NCBI RefSeq assembly: GCF_001542815.1
Contig: NZ_CP006992.1
Location: 1,036,001 to 1,100,000 of the forward strand
Source of the DNA: Methylobacterium sp. AMS5
Lineage (GTDB): Bacteria; Pseudomonadota; Alphaproteobacteria; Rhizobiales; Beijerinckiaceae
Direction of reading: 5' to 3'
DNA length: 64,000 nt
Under the pieces are notes generated by a model that was not told the DNA's origin, did no database searches, and saw only the letters and a program-made list of their open reading frames with translations. Position 1 is the first letter of the stretch; each line of letters begins with the position of its first letter. A program made the position numbers and the translations under genes. Positions 54,073-62,984 of this stretch are shown in pieces.

Positions 54073-55272
54073 TCAGCGCAGGAGCTGGAGGATGCCCTGC
54101 TGCGCTTGGTTGGCGAGCGACAGCGCCGAGATGCCCAGCGACTGACGGGTCGAGAGCGCCTGGGAGTTGGCTGCCTCCTCGTTGAGGTCGGCATTGGTCA
54201 GGTTCGAGGCGCCGGTATCGAGGATGTTGACGAGCCGCTTGGTGAAGTCCTGCCGGTTCTGCACCACGGAAAGATTCGAGCCGAAGGTCGAGCTCGCCGA
54301 GCGCAGGGTGTCGGAGCCTGCCGTCAGCTTGGTCAGCGTGCCCTTGATGTCGGTGTCGAGCAGGAAGTTGCCCTGGCCGTTCACTGACGTGCCCGAGTTG
54401 CCGGTGATCGAGGTCAGGAGCAGGCCGTCGGCCGTCAGATCCTGGCCTTGGATGTCGAGATTGGCGGTGTCGCGCTCGTTAAAGGCGATGTGCAGCTTGT
54501 TCGAGGGGTCACTGTTACTGATCAGATTCACGCCGTTGAAGCTCGAATCCTTGGCCAGCTGCGTGATCTGGGTCAGCAGGCTATTGTACTGCTCGGCAAG
54601 TTTGGCGCGGGTATCTACGCCTGCCACCGTTAAGTTGGTACCCGAGGTTACGACATCGTTGCCGGTGCCATACTTGGCAACCGTAGCGGCGCTGGTTGTG
54701 CCGGTGGCAAAACCCAAGGCTGACTGACCGGCCGTGGTGGCGAACTCGACCGCCGCGCTGGCGTTCAGCACGATCTTCGTCCCGGTCGTGTCCTTGGAGA
54801 ACATCGTCGAGCCGGCTGCGGTGTTGAGCGCAGTGATGGCGCCGTCGATGGTCGAGTTGGAAGCGATGCTCGCCGTCGTCGCCTGTCCGTTCACGTACAG
54901 TTTAACCGAAGTCGCGGAACTCGTAGTAGCGTAGGCAGTGCCCGCGGTACCGGTCGTCGTGATCTGCGTCGACAGCGCCTGGTTGGCGGTGGACTTGGCC
55001 GAGTCGATCAGCTTCTGGATCGAGGTGATGCCCTGGTTGGCCGCCTGGATCGTCTGGATGCCGTTCGAGATCGAGTCGAGCAGCGAATTGAGATCGCCCG
55101 ATCGACTGTTGAAGGACTGCGCGGTGAAGAAGTTCACCGGATTATCGAGGGCCGACGAGACCTTCAGTCCCGTTGCCAGCCGGTTCTGAGTGGTGGCCGT
55201 CAGAGCCGAGGTGTCCTGCAGCGAGAGCAGGTTCTGACGGGTGGCGGCGGAAAGCGTGACGCTCGAAGACAT
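54073..55272 (-). CDS. Flagellin 1
   Basis: 399 residues. The conserved N-terminus (LSAATRQNLLSLQDTSALTATTQNRLATGLKVSSALDNPVNFF) and C-terminus (DLNEEAANSQALSTRQSLGISALSLANQAQQGILQLLR) form the filament core helices; the middle is a Thr/Ser/Gly-rich exposed domain. Same length as flagellin 2, with no gaps between the genes; the middle part is almost identical in DNA sequence. ATG 55272 follows a GGGTTGTTACCC stretch. It lies downstream of flagellin 2 with a hairpin between them. Confidence 0.94.
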   Translation of the reverse strand: MSSSVTLSAATRQNLLSLQDTSALTATTQNRLATGLKVSSALDNPVNFFTAQSFNSRSGDLNSLLDSISNGIQTIQAANQGITSIQKLIDSAKSTANQALSTQITTTGTAGTAYATTSSATSVKLYVNGQATTASIASNSTIDGAITALNTAAGSTMFSKDTTGTKIVLNASAAVEFATTAGQSALGFATGTTSAATVAKYGTGNDVVTSGTNLTVAGVDTRAKLAEQYNSLLTQITQLAKDSSFNGVNLISNSDPSNKLHIAFNERDTANLDIQGQDLTADGLLLTSITGNSGTSVNGQGNFLLDTDIKGTLTKLTAGSDTLRSASSTFGSNLSVVQNRQDFTKRLVNILDTGASNLTNADLNEEAANSQALSTRQSLGISALSLANQAQQGILQLLR

Positions 55273-55391
55273 GGGTAACAACCCCGTTCAGATCGATACC
55301 GATCCGGTATTAGGGTTAATTCACCATGCCCATGGTTTCTTTAGCGTTAACGATCTTTTTTCGGCCGAATAATTTTCAATTTTGGAATGGG

Positions 55392-55422
55392 GAGACGGTC
55401 GGAACAAGGTCCCGACCGTCTC
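55392..55422 (-). terminator. Hairpin between the two flagellin genes
   Basis: GAGACGGTCGG (55392-55402) pairs perfectly with CCGACCGTCTC (55412-55422) around nine bases, 34 bases after the flagellin 2 stop. The T-run is on the plus-strand side, so on the minus strand it is a weaker terminator, perhaps allowing partial readthrough. Confidence 0.6.
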
Positions 55423-55455
55423 TTTTGCTGGTGCGATGCGTCTCAGGGAACGCGA

Positions 55456-56655
55456 TCAGCGCAGGAGCTGGAGGATGCTCTGCTGCGCCTGGTTGGCGAG
55501 CGACAGCGCCGAGATGCCCAGCGACTGACGGGTCGAGAGCGCCTGGGAGTTGGCTGCCTCCAGGTTGAGGTCGGCGTTGGTCAGGTTCGCCGCACCGGTA
55601 TCGAGCACGTTGATCAGGTTCTTCGAGAAGCTCTGACGGTTCTGCACCACGGAGAGGTTCGAGCCGAAGGTCGAGCTCGCCGTGCGCAGGGTATCGGAGC
55701 CTGAAGTCAGCTTGGTCAGCGTGCCCTTGATGTCGTCGTCGAGCAGGAAGTTGCCCTGGCCGTTCACTGACGTACCCGAGTTGCCGGTGATCGAGGTCAG
55801 GCTCAGGCCGTCGGCCGTCAGATCCTGGCCCTGGACGTCGAGGTTCGAGGTGTCCTTCTCGTTGAAGGCGATGTGCAGCTTGTTCGTAGGGTCGCCGTTG
55901 CTGATCAGGTTCGTGCCGTTGAAGCTCGAATCCTTGGCGAGCTGCGTGATCTGGGTCAGCAGGCTGTTGTACTGCTCGGCAAGTTTGGCGCGGGTATCTA
56001 CGCCTGCCACCGTTAAGTTGGTACCCGAGGTTACGACATCGTTGCCGGTGCCATACTTGGCAACCGTAGCGGCGCTGGTTGTGCCGGTGGCAAAACCCAA
56101 GGCCGTCTGACCGGCCGTGGTGGCGAACTCGACCGCCGCGCTGGCGTTCAGCACGATCTTCGTCCCGGATGTGTCCTTGGAGAACATCGTCGAGCCGGCT
56201 GCGGTGTTGAGCGCAGAGACGGCGCCGTCGATGGTCGAGTTGGAAGCGATGCTCGCCGTCGTCGCCTGTCCGTTCACGTACAGTTTAACCGAAGTCGCGG
56301 AACTCGTAGTAGCGTAGGCAGTGCCCGCGGTGCCGGTCGTCGTGATCTGCGTCGACAGCGCCTGGTTGGCGGTGGACTTGGCCGAGTCGATCAGCTTCTG
56401 GATCGAGGTGATGCCCTGGTTGGCGGCCTGGATCGCCTGGACGCCGTTCGAGATGCCGTCGAGCAGGCCACCCAGATCGGTCGAGCGGTTCGACAGGTTC
56501 TGCGCGGTGAAGAAGTTGACGGGGCTATCGAGGGCGGAGGAAACCTTGAGGCCGGTGGCAAGGCGGTTCTGGGTGGTGGCCGTCAGCGAAGAGGTGTCCT
56601 GCAGCGAGAGCAGGTTCTGACGGGTGGCGGACGAAAGCGTGATGCCGGAGGACAT
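55456..56655 (-). CDS. Flagellin 2
   Basis: 399 residues with the same core helices (TLSSATRQNLLSLQDTSSLTATTQNR; DLNLEAANSQALSTRQSLGISALSLANQAQQSILQLLR). It differs from flagellin 1 mainly in the end regions, the part that is usually best conserved, while the exposed middle is nearly identical. ATG at 56655 was chosen because upstream frame is non-coding. Divergent from flbT, which controls flagellin expression after transcription. Confidence 0.94.
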   Translation of the reverse strand: MSSGITLSSATRQNLLSLQDTSSLTATTQNRLATGLKVSSALDSPVNFFTAQNLSNRSTDLGGLLDGISNGVQAIQAANQGITSIQKLIDSAKSTANQALSTQITTTGTAGTAYATTSSATSVKLYVNGQATTASIASNSTIDGAVSALNTAAGSTMFSKDTSGTKIVLNASAAVEFATTAGQTALGFATGTTSAATVAKYGTGNDVVTSGTNLTVAGVDTRAKLAEQYNSLLTQITQLAKDSSFNGTNLISNGDPTNKLHIAFNEKDTSNLDVQGQDLTADGLSLTSITGNSGTSVNGQGNFLLDDDIKGTLTKLTSGSDTLRTASSTFGSNLSVVQNRQSFSKNLINVLDTGAANLTNADLNLEAANSQALSTRQSLGISALSLANQAQQSILQLLR

Positions 56656-56859
56656 GGGGGGCGATCCTTGTGGGTCTTGATACCGCCTTTTTGGCGACAC
56701 CCGGACCCTCCACCCCGCGCCTTGCCGAGACCTTAATCCGATCGTCCGATTCCGCCGCTTTCGCCTGTCAAACGCAAGCATCGCGCAAAGCCTTGTCATC
56801 GTGGTTAAGAGAACATCACGACCTTTGCTTCGTTTCGTCCCACCAAGGAACTGTCCACC

Positions 56860-57276
56860 ATGGCCCTGCGCATCGAGCTCAAGCCCCAGGAGCGGCTGAT
56901 CATCAACGGCGCGCTGATCCGCAACGGCGACCGCCGCTCGACCTTCGTGATCGAGAACCAGTGCAAATTCCTGCGCGAGAGCGAGATCATCACCGAGACC
57001 GAGGCGGACACCGCGGCCAAGCGCCTCTGCGTGACGCTCCAGTTCATCTATCTCGCCGACAACCCGCCGGAGGCCGAGGATCTGTTCGTGCGCCAAGCCA
57101 CGGAGATCATGAAGGCGTCGCCGAGCATGGCGCCCTACATCCTCGCGATTCAGGACGAACTCTCGGCGCGCCAGTATCACCGCGCGATCAAGCGTGGGCG
57201 CGAGTTGATCGCCTATGAGCGCCAGCTCCTCGACCATCTCGAGGCGAGCCGCGATGCGGATGCGCATCAAGGCTGA
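56860..57276 (+). CDS. flbT: Flagellin regulator FlbT
   Basis: 138 residues, typical size. ALRIELKPQERLIINGALIRNGDRRSTFVIEN at the start and ETEADTAAKRLCVTLQFIYL in the middle are diagnostic. FlbT binds the 5' leader of flagellin mRNA and lowers its stability until hook assembly is complete. AAGGA lies about ten bases before the ATG. A flaF gene, often its partner, is not seen beside it. Confidence 0.93.
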   Translation: MALRIELKPQERLIINGALIRNGDRRSTFVIENQCKFLRESEIITETEADTAAKRLCVTLQFIYLADNPPEAEDLFVRQATEIMKASPSMAPYILAIQDELSARQYHRAIKRGRELIAYERQLLDHLEASRDADAHQG

Positions 57277-57374
57277 GCGGCCGAGGCCGGCGCGGGAGCC
57301 CGAAGCCTCGTCCTGAAACGAGGATCCAGGACGACGCTTTCACTGGGCCGGGGATCGCCCCGCCCTTTGCGGCC

Positions 57375-57590
57375 TCACACGATGCCGCTCTTCTCGTAGG
57401 GCCAGGGCTTGCCGAGATGGGCGGCGACCCGGGCGGCATCGGAGCCCACCGCCTCGACCGCCGCCTGCACCTGCTCCGCCGGCACCTCGAACCGACGCGC
57501 CCAGTAGGCGCGGTCCCGCGGGGCGTCGAGAACCACCTGGGCGGGATCGCCGCTCACCGCATGTCCGACGTCGGACGCTTCCTGCACCAT
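57375..57590 (-). CDS. DUF3606 small protein
   Basis: 71 residues. DRAYWARRFEVPAEQVQAAVEAVGSDAARVAAHL is the DUF3606 core: a YW pair, a helix-turn-helix-like segment, then V..HL. Function is unknown; members are common in alphaproteobacteria. A GGAAC on the minus strand at 57664-57668 could be the -35 of a stress (EcfG) promoter, but the matching -10 is poor. Confidence 0.75.
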   Translation of the reverse strand: MVQEASDVGHAVSGDPAQVVLDAPRDRAYWARRFEVPAEQVQAAVEAVGSDAARVAAHLGKPWPYEKSGIV

Positions 57591-57684
57591 GCCCCTGTCC
57601 TCCCGATCGCGCCCGCACGAGGAAGCGGGCCAAAGGGGGCAAACCGGCGGGCGGGGCCGGATGGTTCCGCCGACGGCCGTCCGC

Positions 57685-58839
57685 TCATGCCTCCCGTGGG
57701 GCCGCCGCCGGCCGCAGGCGTGCCGGCGCGGCCGCGATGTGGAAGGCGGCCGGGCGCCGGAACAGAAAATCCAGGCGGGTGCCGCGTATCAGCCGCTCGA
57801 AGGCGAGCGGCACCGTCACCGCCGCCACGGTGACGACGAGGCTCGCGAGCCCGACGTCGAGGGCGAGATCGGGCTGTGCGTCGTTGAACCGGGCGATCAG
57901 GGTTCGGGTGAGCGCCATCGGCAGGAAGAAGCCGAGATAGATCACGATGGAGCGCTCGCCGCAGGCGCGCAGCGCCGCGGTGACGGGGCCGCCCGCACGG
58001 GTCATCAGCCCGGCAAAGGCGACGATGGCGAGCGCACCGACCGTACCGAGCGCCAGGCTGACCACCGGCAGGCGCGCGAGCGTCGGCAGCGCCTCGATCC
58101 CCGTCGGCGTGAACACGAACACGGCCTCCAGCACGGCCCACAGGGCGAGGCCTGCGACCGCGAGGCCGGCCCGCTCGCGCACCCGATCGGCGAAGCGGAA
58201 GATCCACTCGGCGAAGAGGTAGCCGCCCAGGAAGTAGACGTAGCGCTCACAGAACTCGTCCAGGAGTTCCGGCAGGCCGCTCGTCGGCAGGATCTGCAGC
58301 ACGGCCGCCGCGACGAGCAGCAGGGCCGGCGGCACCCGGCGGTGGAGCAGCTTCGTCACCACCGAGAACACCGCGAGCAGGTAGACGAACCACAGCGTCG
58401 AGTAGGGCACCACCAGCGCCTCCGCGAGGTGCAGGCCGAAGGCGGCGAGTTTCTCCGCGATCCCGTCCGCCCCGCCGACGATCGAGCCGGCCTTGAACAG
58501 CGACTGGATCACCACCCACAGCCCGTAGAAATAGGCGAAGTGGACCACGCGCCGGTCCGCGAACAGCCGCCAGTCGCGGTCGATCACCCGGCCGAGGAAG
58601 AGCCCCGAGAGCAGGAAGAAGTCGGGGATCCGGAACGGCTTGGCGAATTCGACGACCGTATGAAGGAAGCCCTCGCCGCCCAGGGCCTCGCCGGTGCCGA
58701 GCGTCGAATGCATCATCACGACGAGGATGATGCAAAGGCCCTTGGCGACATCGACCCAGGCGAGCCGGGCGGCCTCTTCGGGAAGCGGGCGGAGGGGGCG
58801 GGTGGCCGCGGTGGACGCTATGGAGGGCGCTGCGGTCAT
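57685..58839 (-). CDS. Acyltransferase family 3 membrane protein
   Basis: 384 residues with about ten membrane helices. The start of the first helix reads WVDVAKGLCIILVVMMHSTLG, with the conserved His of acyltransferase 3 enzymes, and IPDFFLLSGLFLGR gives the next conserved block. Such proteins O-acylate polysaccharides, lipids or periplasmic glucans (OpgC type). Resembles, but is not the same family as, the DUF1624 protein at the window start. ATG 58839 chosen because the upstream part is non-coding. Confidence 0.85.
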   Translation of the reverse strand: MTAAPSIASTAATRPLRPLPEEAARLAWVDVAKGLCIILVVMMHSTLGTGEALGGEGFLHTVVEFAKPFRIPDFFLLSGLFLGRVIDRDWRLFADRRVVHFAYFYGLWVVIQSLFKAGSIVGGADGIAEKLAAFGLHLAEALVVPYSTLWFVYLLAVFSVVTKLLHRRVPPALLLVAAAVLQILPTSGLPELLDEFCERYVYFLGGYLFAEWIFRFADRVRERAGLAVAGLALWAVLEAVFVFTPTGIEALPTLARLPVVSLALGTVGALAIVAFAGLMTRAGGPVTAALRACGERSIVIYLGFFLPMALTRTLIARFNDAQPDLALDVGLASLVVTVAAVTVPLAFERLIRGTRLDFLFRRPAAFHIAAAPARLRPAAAPREA

Positions 58840-59142
58840 GGCGGGCGGACCTGGTGCGGGCGGGATCGAGCCGCGATGGTGGCGCCGAAGCGTTAAGCGC
58901 CCGCGAGCACGGCCCGGCGATCTCGCCATGCGGTTAACACCGCAGCAACACGGCCGGACATTTCCCACCGGTTGCCGCGCCCTCGGCTGAAACGCCGTAT
59001 TCGCCCCTGGCAAACCTGCGGATGCAGTAACACGCAGAGTCCGTTCACCATCCGGCCGGGTCGCCGTCGCGGCGCAACGCTTTCATCAGGCTCTGCGAGC
59101 AGTGTTCCGGCCGAAGAGCAAGAGGACGGATGGGGGGAAGTC

Positions 59143-60531
59143 ATGCACATCGTGTCGGGCAGCGAGGAGGAGACCAGGACCGTCCAACTTTCGGAGATTC
59201 TCGGCGCCCTGAGCCACGCCCTCGATCTGACGGAGGGCCAACCCGTCGGGCATTGCGTGCGCGCAACCTGGATCGGCTTCCATATCGGCCGGCAGATGGG
59301 CCTGCCCGAACTGCAGCTCTGGGAACTCTACCACACCGTGATGCTGAAGGATCTCGGCTGCTCCAGCAATGCCGCGCGCATCTGTGAACTCTACCTGTCG
59401 GACGACCTGAGCTTCAAGCGTGACTTCAAGACGGTCAGCGACAGCCTGCCGAAGGTTCTGGGCTTCGTCTTTTCGCATACGGGTCTCAAGGCCGGCTTGG
59501 CGGACCGTTTCCGGGCGGTGCTCAACATCCTGCAGAACGGGGGTACGATCGTCGACGAACTGATCCAGACCCGGTGTCAGCGCGGCGCCGAGATCGCCCG
59601 GCAGTTACGCTTCCCGGCCAGCGTCTGCGAAGCCATCCACGCCCTCGACGAGCACTGGAACGGCGGCGGCCGGCCCGATCGGCTCGCCGGCCCCGCGATC
59701 CCGCTCTATGCCCGCGTGGCGCTGCTCGCCCAGGTGGTCGACGTCTTCCACGCCTCCGCCGGCCGCGCCGCAGCCCTGGCCGAGGTGCGGGCGCGCGCCG
59801 GCACGTGGTTCGATCCGCAGATCGTGGCCTGCTTCGAGGCGGCCGCGGCCGCCCCCGGCTTCTGGGAGACCCTGGCCTCCGACAGGGTCGAGGCGGCGGT
59901 GTTCGCGCTGGCGCCCCGCAGCCCGATCGTGGTGGACGAAGACTACCTCGACGACATCGCCCGCGCCTTCGCGCAGATCATCGATGCCAAGAGCCCGTTC
60001 ACCTCGGGCCATTCGGAGCGCGTCGCGGTCTATGCCGACATGGTCGCGGCCGAACTCGGCTACACGCCGGAACGCCGACGCTGGCTGAAGCGGGCCGCGC
60101 TGCTGCACGATGTCGGCAAGCTCGGGGTCTCGAACGCGATCCTCGACAAGAACGGCAAGCTGGACGAGGCCGAGTGGCAGGACATGCGCAACCACGCCTC
60201 GATGTCGGAGACGATCCTGACACGGGTGGCCGCCTTCCACGAGATCGCCCGGATCGGGGGCGGCCATCACGAGCGGCTCGACGGAAGGGGCTATCCGCGC
60301 GGGCTGAAGGGCGAGGCGATCGCGCCTGAAACACGGATCGTCTCGGTCGCCGACGTGTTCGACGCCCTAACCGCCGACCGGCCTTACCGGAAGGCCATGC
60401 CCGTGGAGAAGGCGCTCGCCATCATGCGCGGCGATGTCGGCACCGCCTTCGATCCCGACTGCTTCGCGGCGCTGGAACGGGCCATCGCCGGGCTCGACGT
60501 GGAATTGGCGCAGGCGCACGAGGCGGCATAG
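59143..60531 (+). CDS. HD-GYP phosphodiesterase with a degenerate first HD domain
   Basis: 462 residues. The C-terminal HD-GYP domain is intact: LLHDVGKLGVSNAILDKNG (His322-Asp323), then HASMSETIL, GGHHERLDGRGYPRGLKG (about residues 374-390) and SVADVFDALTADRPY. The N-terminal half resembles a second HD domain, but where His-Asp is expected it reads LKDLGCSSN, and a partial GGGRPDRLAG lies where HHExxDGxGYP would be. The enzyme probably degrades cyclic di-GMP. GGGGGGAAG precedes the ATG. No receiver or membrane domain, so the input is unclear. Confidence 0.9.
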   Translation: MHIVSGSEEETRTVQLSEILGALSHALDLTEGQPVGHCVRATWIGFHIGRQMGLPELQLWELYHTVMLKDLGCSSNAARICELYLSDDLSFKRDFKTVSDSLPKVLGFVFSHTGLKAGLADRFRAVLNILQNGGTIVDELIQTRCQRGAEIARQLRFPASVCEAIHALDEHWNGGGRPDRLAGPAIPLYARVALLAQVVDVFHASAGRAAALAEVRARAGTWFDPQIVACFEAAAAAPGFWETLASDRVEAAVFALAPRSPIVVDEDYLDDIARAFAQIIDAKSPFTSGHSERVAVYADMVAAELGYTPERRRWLKRAALLHDVGKLGVSNAILDKNGKLDEAEWQDMRNHASMSETILTRVAAFHEIARIGGGHHERLDGRGYPRGLKGEAIAPETRIVSVADVFDALTADRPYRKAMPVEKALAIMRGDVGTAFDPDCFAALERAIAGLDVELAQAHEAA

Positions 60532-60632
60532 GGCGAAACGCACGGCTCATCCGAGATCACGCGCGAGGTCACTCGGGCACCCCGCCGGAGCGTCGGAGCC
60601 GACAATGCCCGCTCGGCCGAGTGAGTCTCGCC

Positions 60633-61073
60633 CTACCGCCGCACGCCCCCGTCGCCACGCCGGTCGCGGGTCTTGCGCGTCGGGGCGTGGAAATCGTCGG
60701 GCTTGCCGCGCACCCAGTCGAGGAAGCGGGCGATCTCGGGATCGGCGCGCAGCGCCTCGACCTCGGCGAGCCGCCGGGCGATCTCGGCCTCGCTGTAGCG
60801 GGCATGGATCGCCGAGTGGCAGATCTGATGGAGCCGCACGGTCGCCCCGTGGGCGCCGCCCTTCATCTTCGGCGTGAGATGATGCAGGCTCTGGCGCGCA
60901 TGGGCTGGAATCGGCCGCTCGCAGAGGGGGCAGACCGGCGTGGCCGCCGGCTTCGGTCCGTGCGTCTCGGGATCCGCGTCGCGCCAGCGACGGGCGCGCC
61001 GCCCCACCACCCCGTGTCTCCGTTCAGCGGCCCGGTCCCGCCGGGCGCCAGGGAAACGGACGGGAAGCCGCAC
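60633..61073 (-). CDS. Small HNH-type endonuclease-like protein
   Basis: Up to 146 residues; the start is uncertain and may be later, as the first 40 residues are Arg-rich and non-descript. The core is VCPLCERPIPAHARQSLHHLTPKMKGGAHG...RLHQICHSAIHARYSEAEIARRL, with a CxxC, the HH catalytic pair and the HxxC...H zinc/active site. Many such stand-alone HNH proteins are found in alphaproteobacteria with unknown targets. No phage or restriction gene is beside it. Confidence 0.72.
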   Translation of the reverse strand: MRLPVRFPGARRDRAAERRHGVVGRRARRWRDADPETHGPKPAATPVCPLCERPIPAHARQSLHHLTPKMKGGAHGATVRLHQICHSAIHARYSEAEIARRLAEVEALRADPEIARFLDWVRGKPDDFHAPTRKTRDRRGDGGVRR

Positions 61074-61188
61074 GGCTCCCGCCGGGCCCCCGCGTCACGT
61101 CCGCCGCCTCGATCGCGCGCCTTACCTTGTTGCGGCGAAGGGTGCACGCTACGCCCGGAGCCCAAGCGGCGATACGGGGGTGGGCGGC

Positions 61189-61617
61189 ATGAAGCGGACA
61201 ACCATCGATTCGAAGCTCTCCGTGGCCGGCCAGCCGAGCCTCGCGGAGATCGAGGCGCTCGGTGCCGAGGGCGTGCGCCTCCTCATCAACAACCGCCCCG
61301 ACGACGAGGAGCCGGGCCAGCCCGGCACGGCGGCCGAGCGCGCGGCGGCGGAGGCGGCGGGCCTGGGCTACCTCGATCTGCCGGTGACCGGCCCCACCCT
61401 CACCCGCGAGGCGGTGGAGCGCTTCCACGCGGCGGTCGAGGCGGCGCCGGGCCCGGTCGTCGCCCATTGCCGCAGCGGCACGCGCTCGCTGACGCTCTGG
61501 GCGATCGGCGAAGTCCTCGCCGGACGCTTGGGCAGGGACGAGGTGGCCGCCTACGGCGCCCGCCACGGCTACGACCTCTCGGGCGCCGAGCGCTGGCTCG
61601 ACGCGAATGCGGGCTGA
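61189..61617 (+). CDS. TIGR01244/BLH-type phosphatase-like protein
   Basis: 142 residues. The active-site loop is VVAHCRSGTRSLTLWA (C-x5-R), with the family N-terminus SKLSVAGQPSLAEIEALGAEGVRLLINNRPDDEEPGQP. This is the dual-specificity-phosphatase-like domain also fused to persulfide dioxygenases (BlhR/CstB-like), so sulphur chemistry is possible. No partner dioxygenase is seen here. The ATG at 61189 gives the expected start. Confidence 0.85.
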   Translation: MKRTTIDSKLSVAGQPSLAEIEALGAEGVRLLINNRPDDEEPGQPGTAAERAAAEAAGLGYLDLPVTGPTLTREAVERFHAAVEAAPGPVVAHCRSGTRSLTLWAIGEVLAGRLGRDEVAAYGARHGYDLSGAERWLDANAG

Positions 61618-61629
61618 GCGAAGACGCCG

Positions 61630-62382
61630 CTACGGTCCTGGCATGGTCAGGATCAGCGGACCGTTGCGCGTGGCGACGACGGTGTGCTCGTACTGGACCG
61701 TGAGGGCGCGCGGCCGGCTGTAGAGGGTCCAGGGATCGTCGCCGTCCTCGGCGAAGTCCGCGCCCAGCGACAGGAACGGCTCGACGGTCAACACCATGCC
61801 GTCCCGCATGATCCGGCGCTCGGACGGATCGGGCCAGGTCGCGATCTCGGTCGGCTCCTCGTGCAGCGACAGGCCCACGCCGTGACTCGCGAGGTTGCGC
61901 ACCAGCGTGTAGCCGTTCTTGTGCGCGAAGGTGCCCACCGCCCGGCCGATGCCCGAAAGCGGCTTGCCGGCGCCGACCTGACGCAGGCCCGCCCACATCG
62001 CCCGGCGCCCGTCCTTGCACAGCCGCTCGACCGCGCGCGTCACCGGCGGCACGGCGAACGACGCGCCCGTATCGGCAAAATAGCCGTCCCGCTCCGCCGA
62101 GACGTCGATATTGACCAAGTCCCCCGGCGCGATACGGCGCTCGCCGGGGATGCCGTGGGCGATCTCCTCGTTGACGCTGATGCAGGTCGCGCCCGGAAAG
62201 GCGTAGACCGCCTCCGGCGCCGAGCGCGCGCCGGCCGCCTCCAGGAAGGCCCGCCCGACGTCATCGAGTTCGCGCGTGGTCATGCCGGGCTCGATCGCCC
62301 GGCCCATCACGGCCAGCGTATCGGCCACGATGCGGCCGATCTGCTTCAGCCCCGCCAACTCGTCGTCGTTCGACACCGTCAT
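61630..62382 (-). CDS. map: Type I methionine aminopeptidase
   Basis: 250 residues, typical size. The metal ligands are visible in LVNIDVSAERDGYFADTGASFAV (two Asp), ASHGVGLSLHEEP (His), LTVEPFLSLG (Glu) and YEHTVVAT (Glu). It removes the initiator methionine from new proteins. AAGGA lies ten bases before the ATG. Many relatives carry more than one map gene; whether this is the main copy cannot be told. Confidence 0.93.
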   Translation of the reverse strand: MTVSNDDELAGLKQIGRIVADTLAVMGRAIEPGMTTRELDDVGRAFLEAAGARSAPEAVYAFPGATCISVNEEIAHGIPGERRIAPGDLVNIDVSAERDGYFADTGASFAVPPVTRAVERLCKDGRRAMWAGLRQVGAGKPLSGIGRAVGTFAHKNGYTLVRNLASHGVGLSLHEEPTEIATWPDPSERRIMRDGMVLTVEPFLSLGADFAEDGDDPWTLYSRPRALTVQYEHTVVATRNGPLILTMPGP

Positions 62383-62879
62383 GTCGCGTCCTTTCGCAGG
62401 CTCGGGGTCCGGCATTCCCGTCCCGGCCTTCGCAGAGAGCCGTGGGCTTCTCGAGCCGAGGCGCCCGCCGGACGGTTCTGCCATCTTCGGGCGATCCCGC
62501 GAAGCCATCGGCGTGGCGCGGGCCGTGGCAATGCCTGCATGAGAGCGGGCGGTTCCTCGTCGAAATTCGAGAGGGCACGCCGCGTCGGTCGCACCGGGAC
62601 ACGCCAAGCCCTTCGATCACGCATGGGGCCGCTAGAAACGCCGCGAAAGGTTCCCGGCGCAGAATCCGAGAAACCCTCGGATGTCTCTTGCCACATCCAA
62701 ACTTGATGCCGGGGTCCGCGAGTTCAGGATCGAGCAAGCGGCATCTCGAACAGCGGATCTGCCGTAGTTGATCCCCACCGAAGCGGATCGGATACGCTTC
62801 GCCTCCGCCGGAAACCCAACCGTCCTGAGTACGGGCACTTGCGAATTGGCTTCGTCATCCGGCCCTATCGGGAGGCGGG
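62383..62879. other. Intergenic region between map and hdeD-like gene
   Basis: About 500 bases without a supportable gene. Several short frames exist, but none has a ribosome-binding site or motif. No repeat was recognised. Confidence 0.45.
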
Positions 62880-62904
62880 GGAACAGGCAGCTTTAAGTTG
62901 CGTT
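62880..62904 (+). promoter_or_regulatory. EcfG-type general stress promoter
   Basis: GGAAC (62880-62884) and CGTT (62901-62904) are separated by 16 bases, the consensus recognised by the sigma factor EcfG of the PhyR general stress response. It lies 80 bases before the hdeD-like start codon, with nothing else between. Confidence 0.72.
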
Positions 62905-62984
62905 GCACAACCGATGGGACGCGCGTGCCCGGTCCGATCCGGCCGCAGCGCCGACCTTGCCCAACCTTCCCGGAGGAGTGTGAG

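Noticed and set aside
57645..57668. EcfG-type promoter for the DUF3606 gene
   Set aside because: GGAAC is present on the minus strand, but no CGTT at the right distance.
62632..62838. Minus-strand 68-codon frame between map and the HdeD gene
   Set aside because: No recognisable family and no start signal; could be a gene remnant but cannot be supported.
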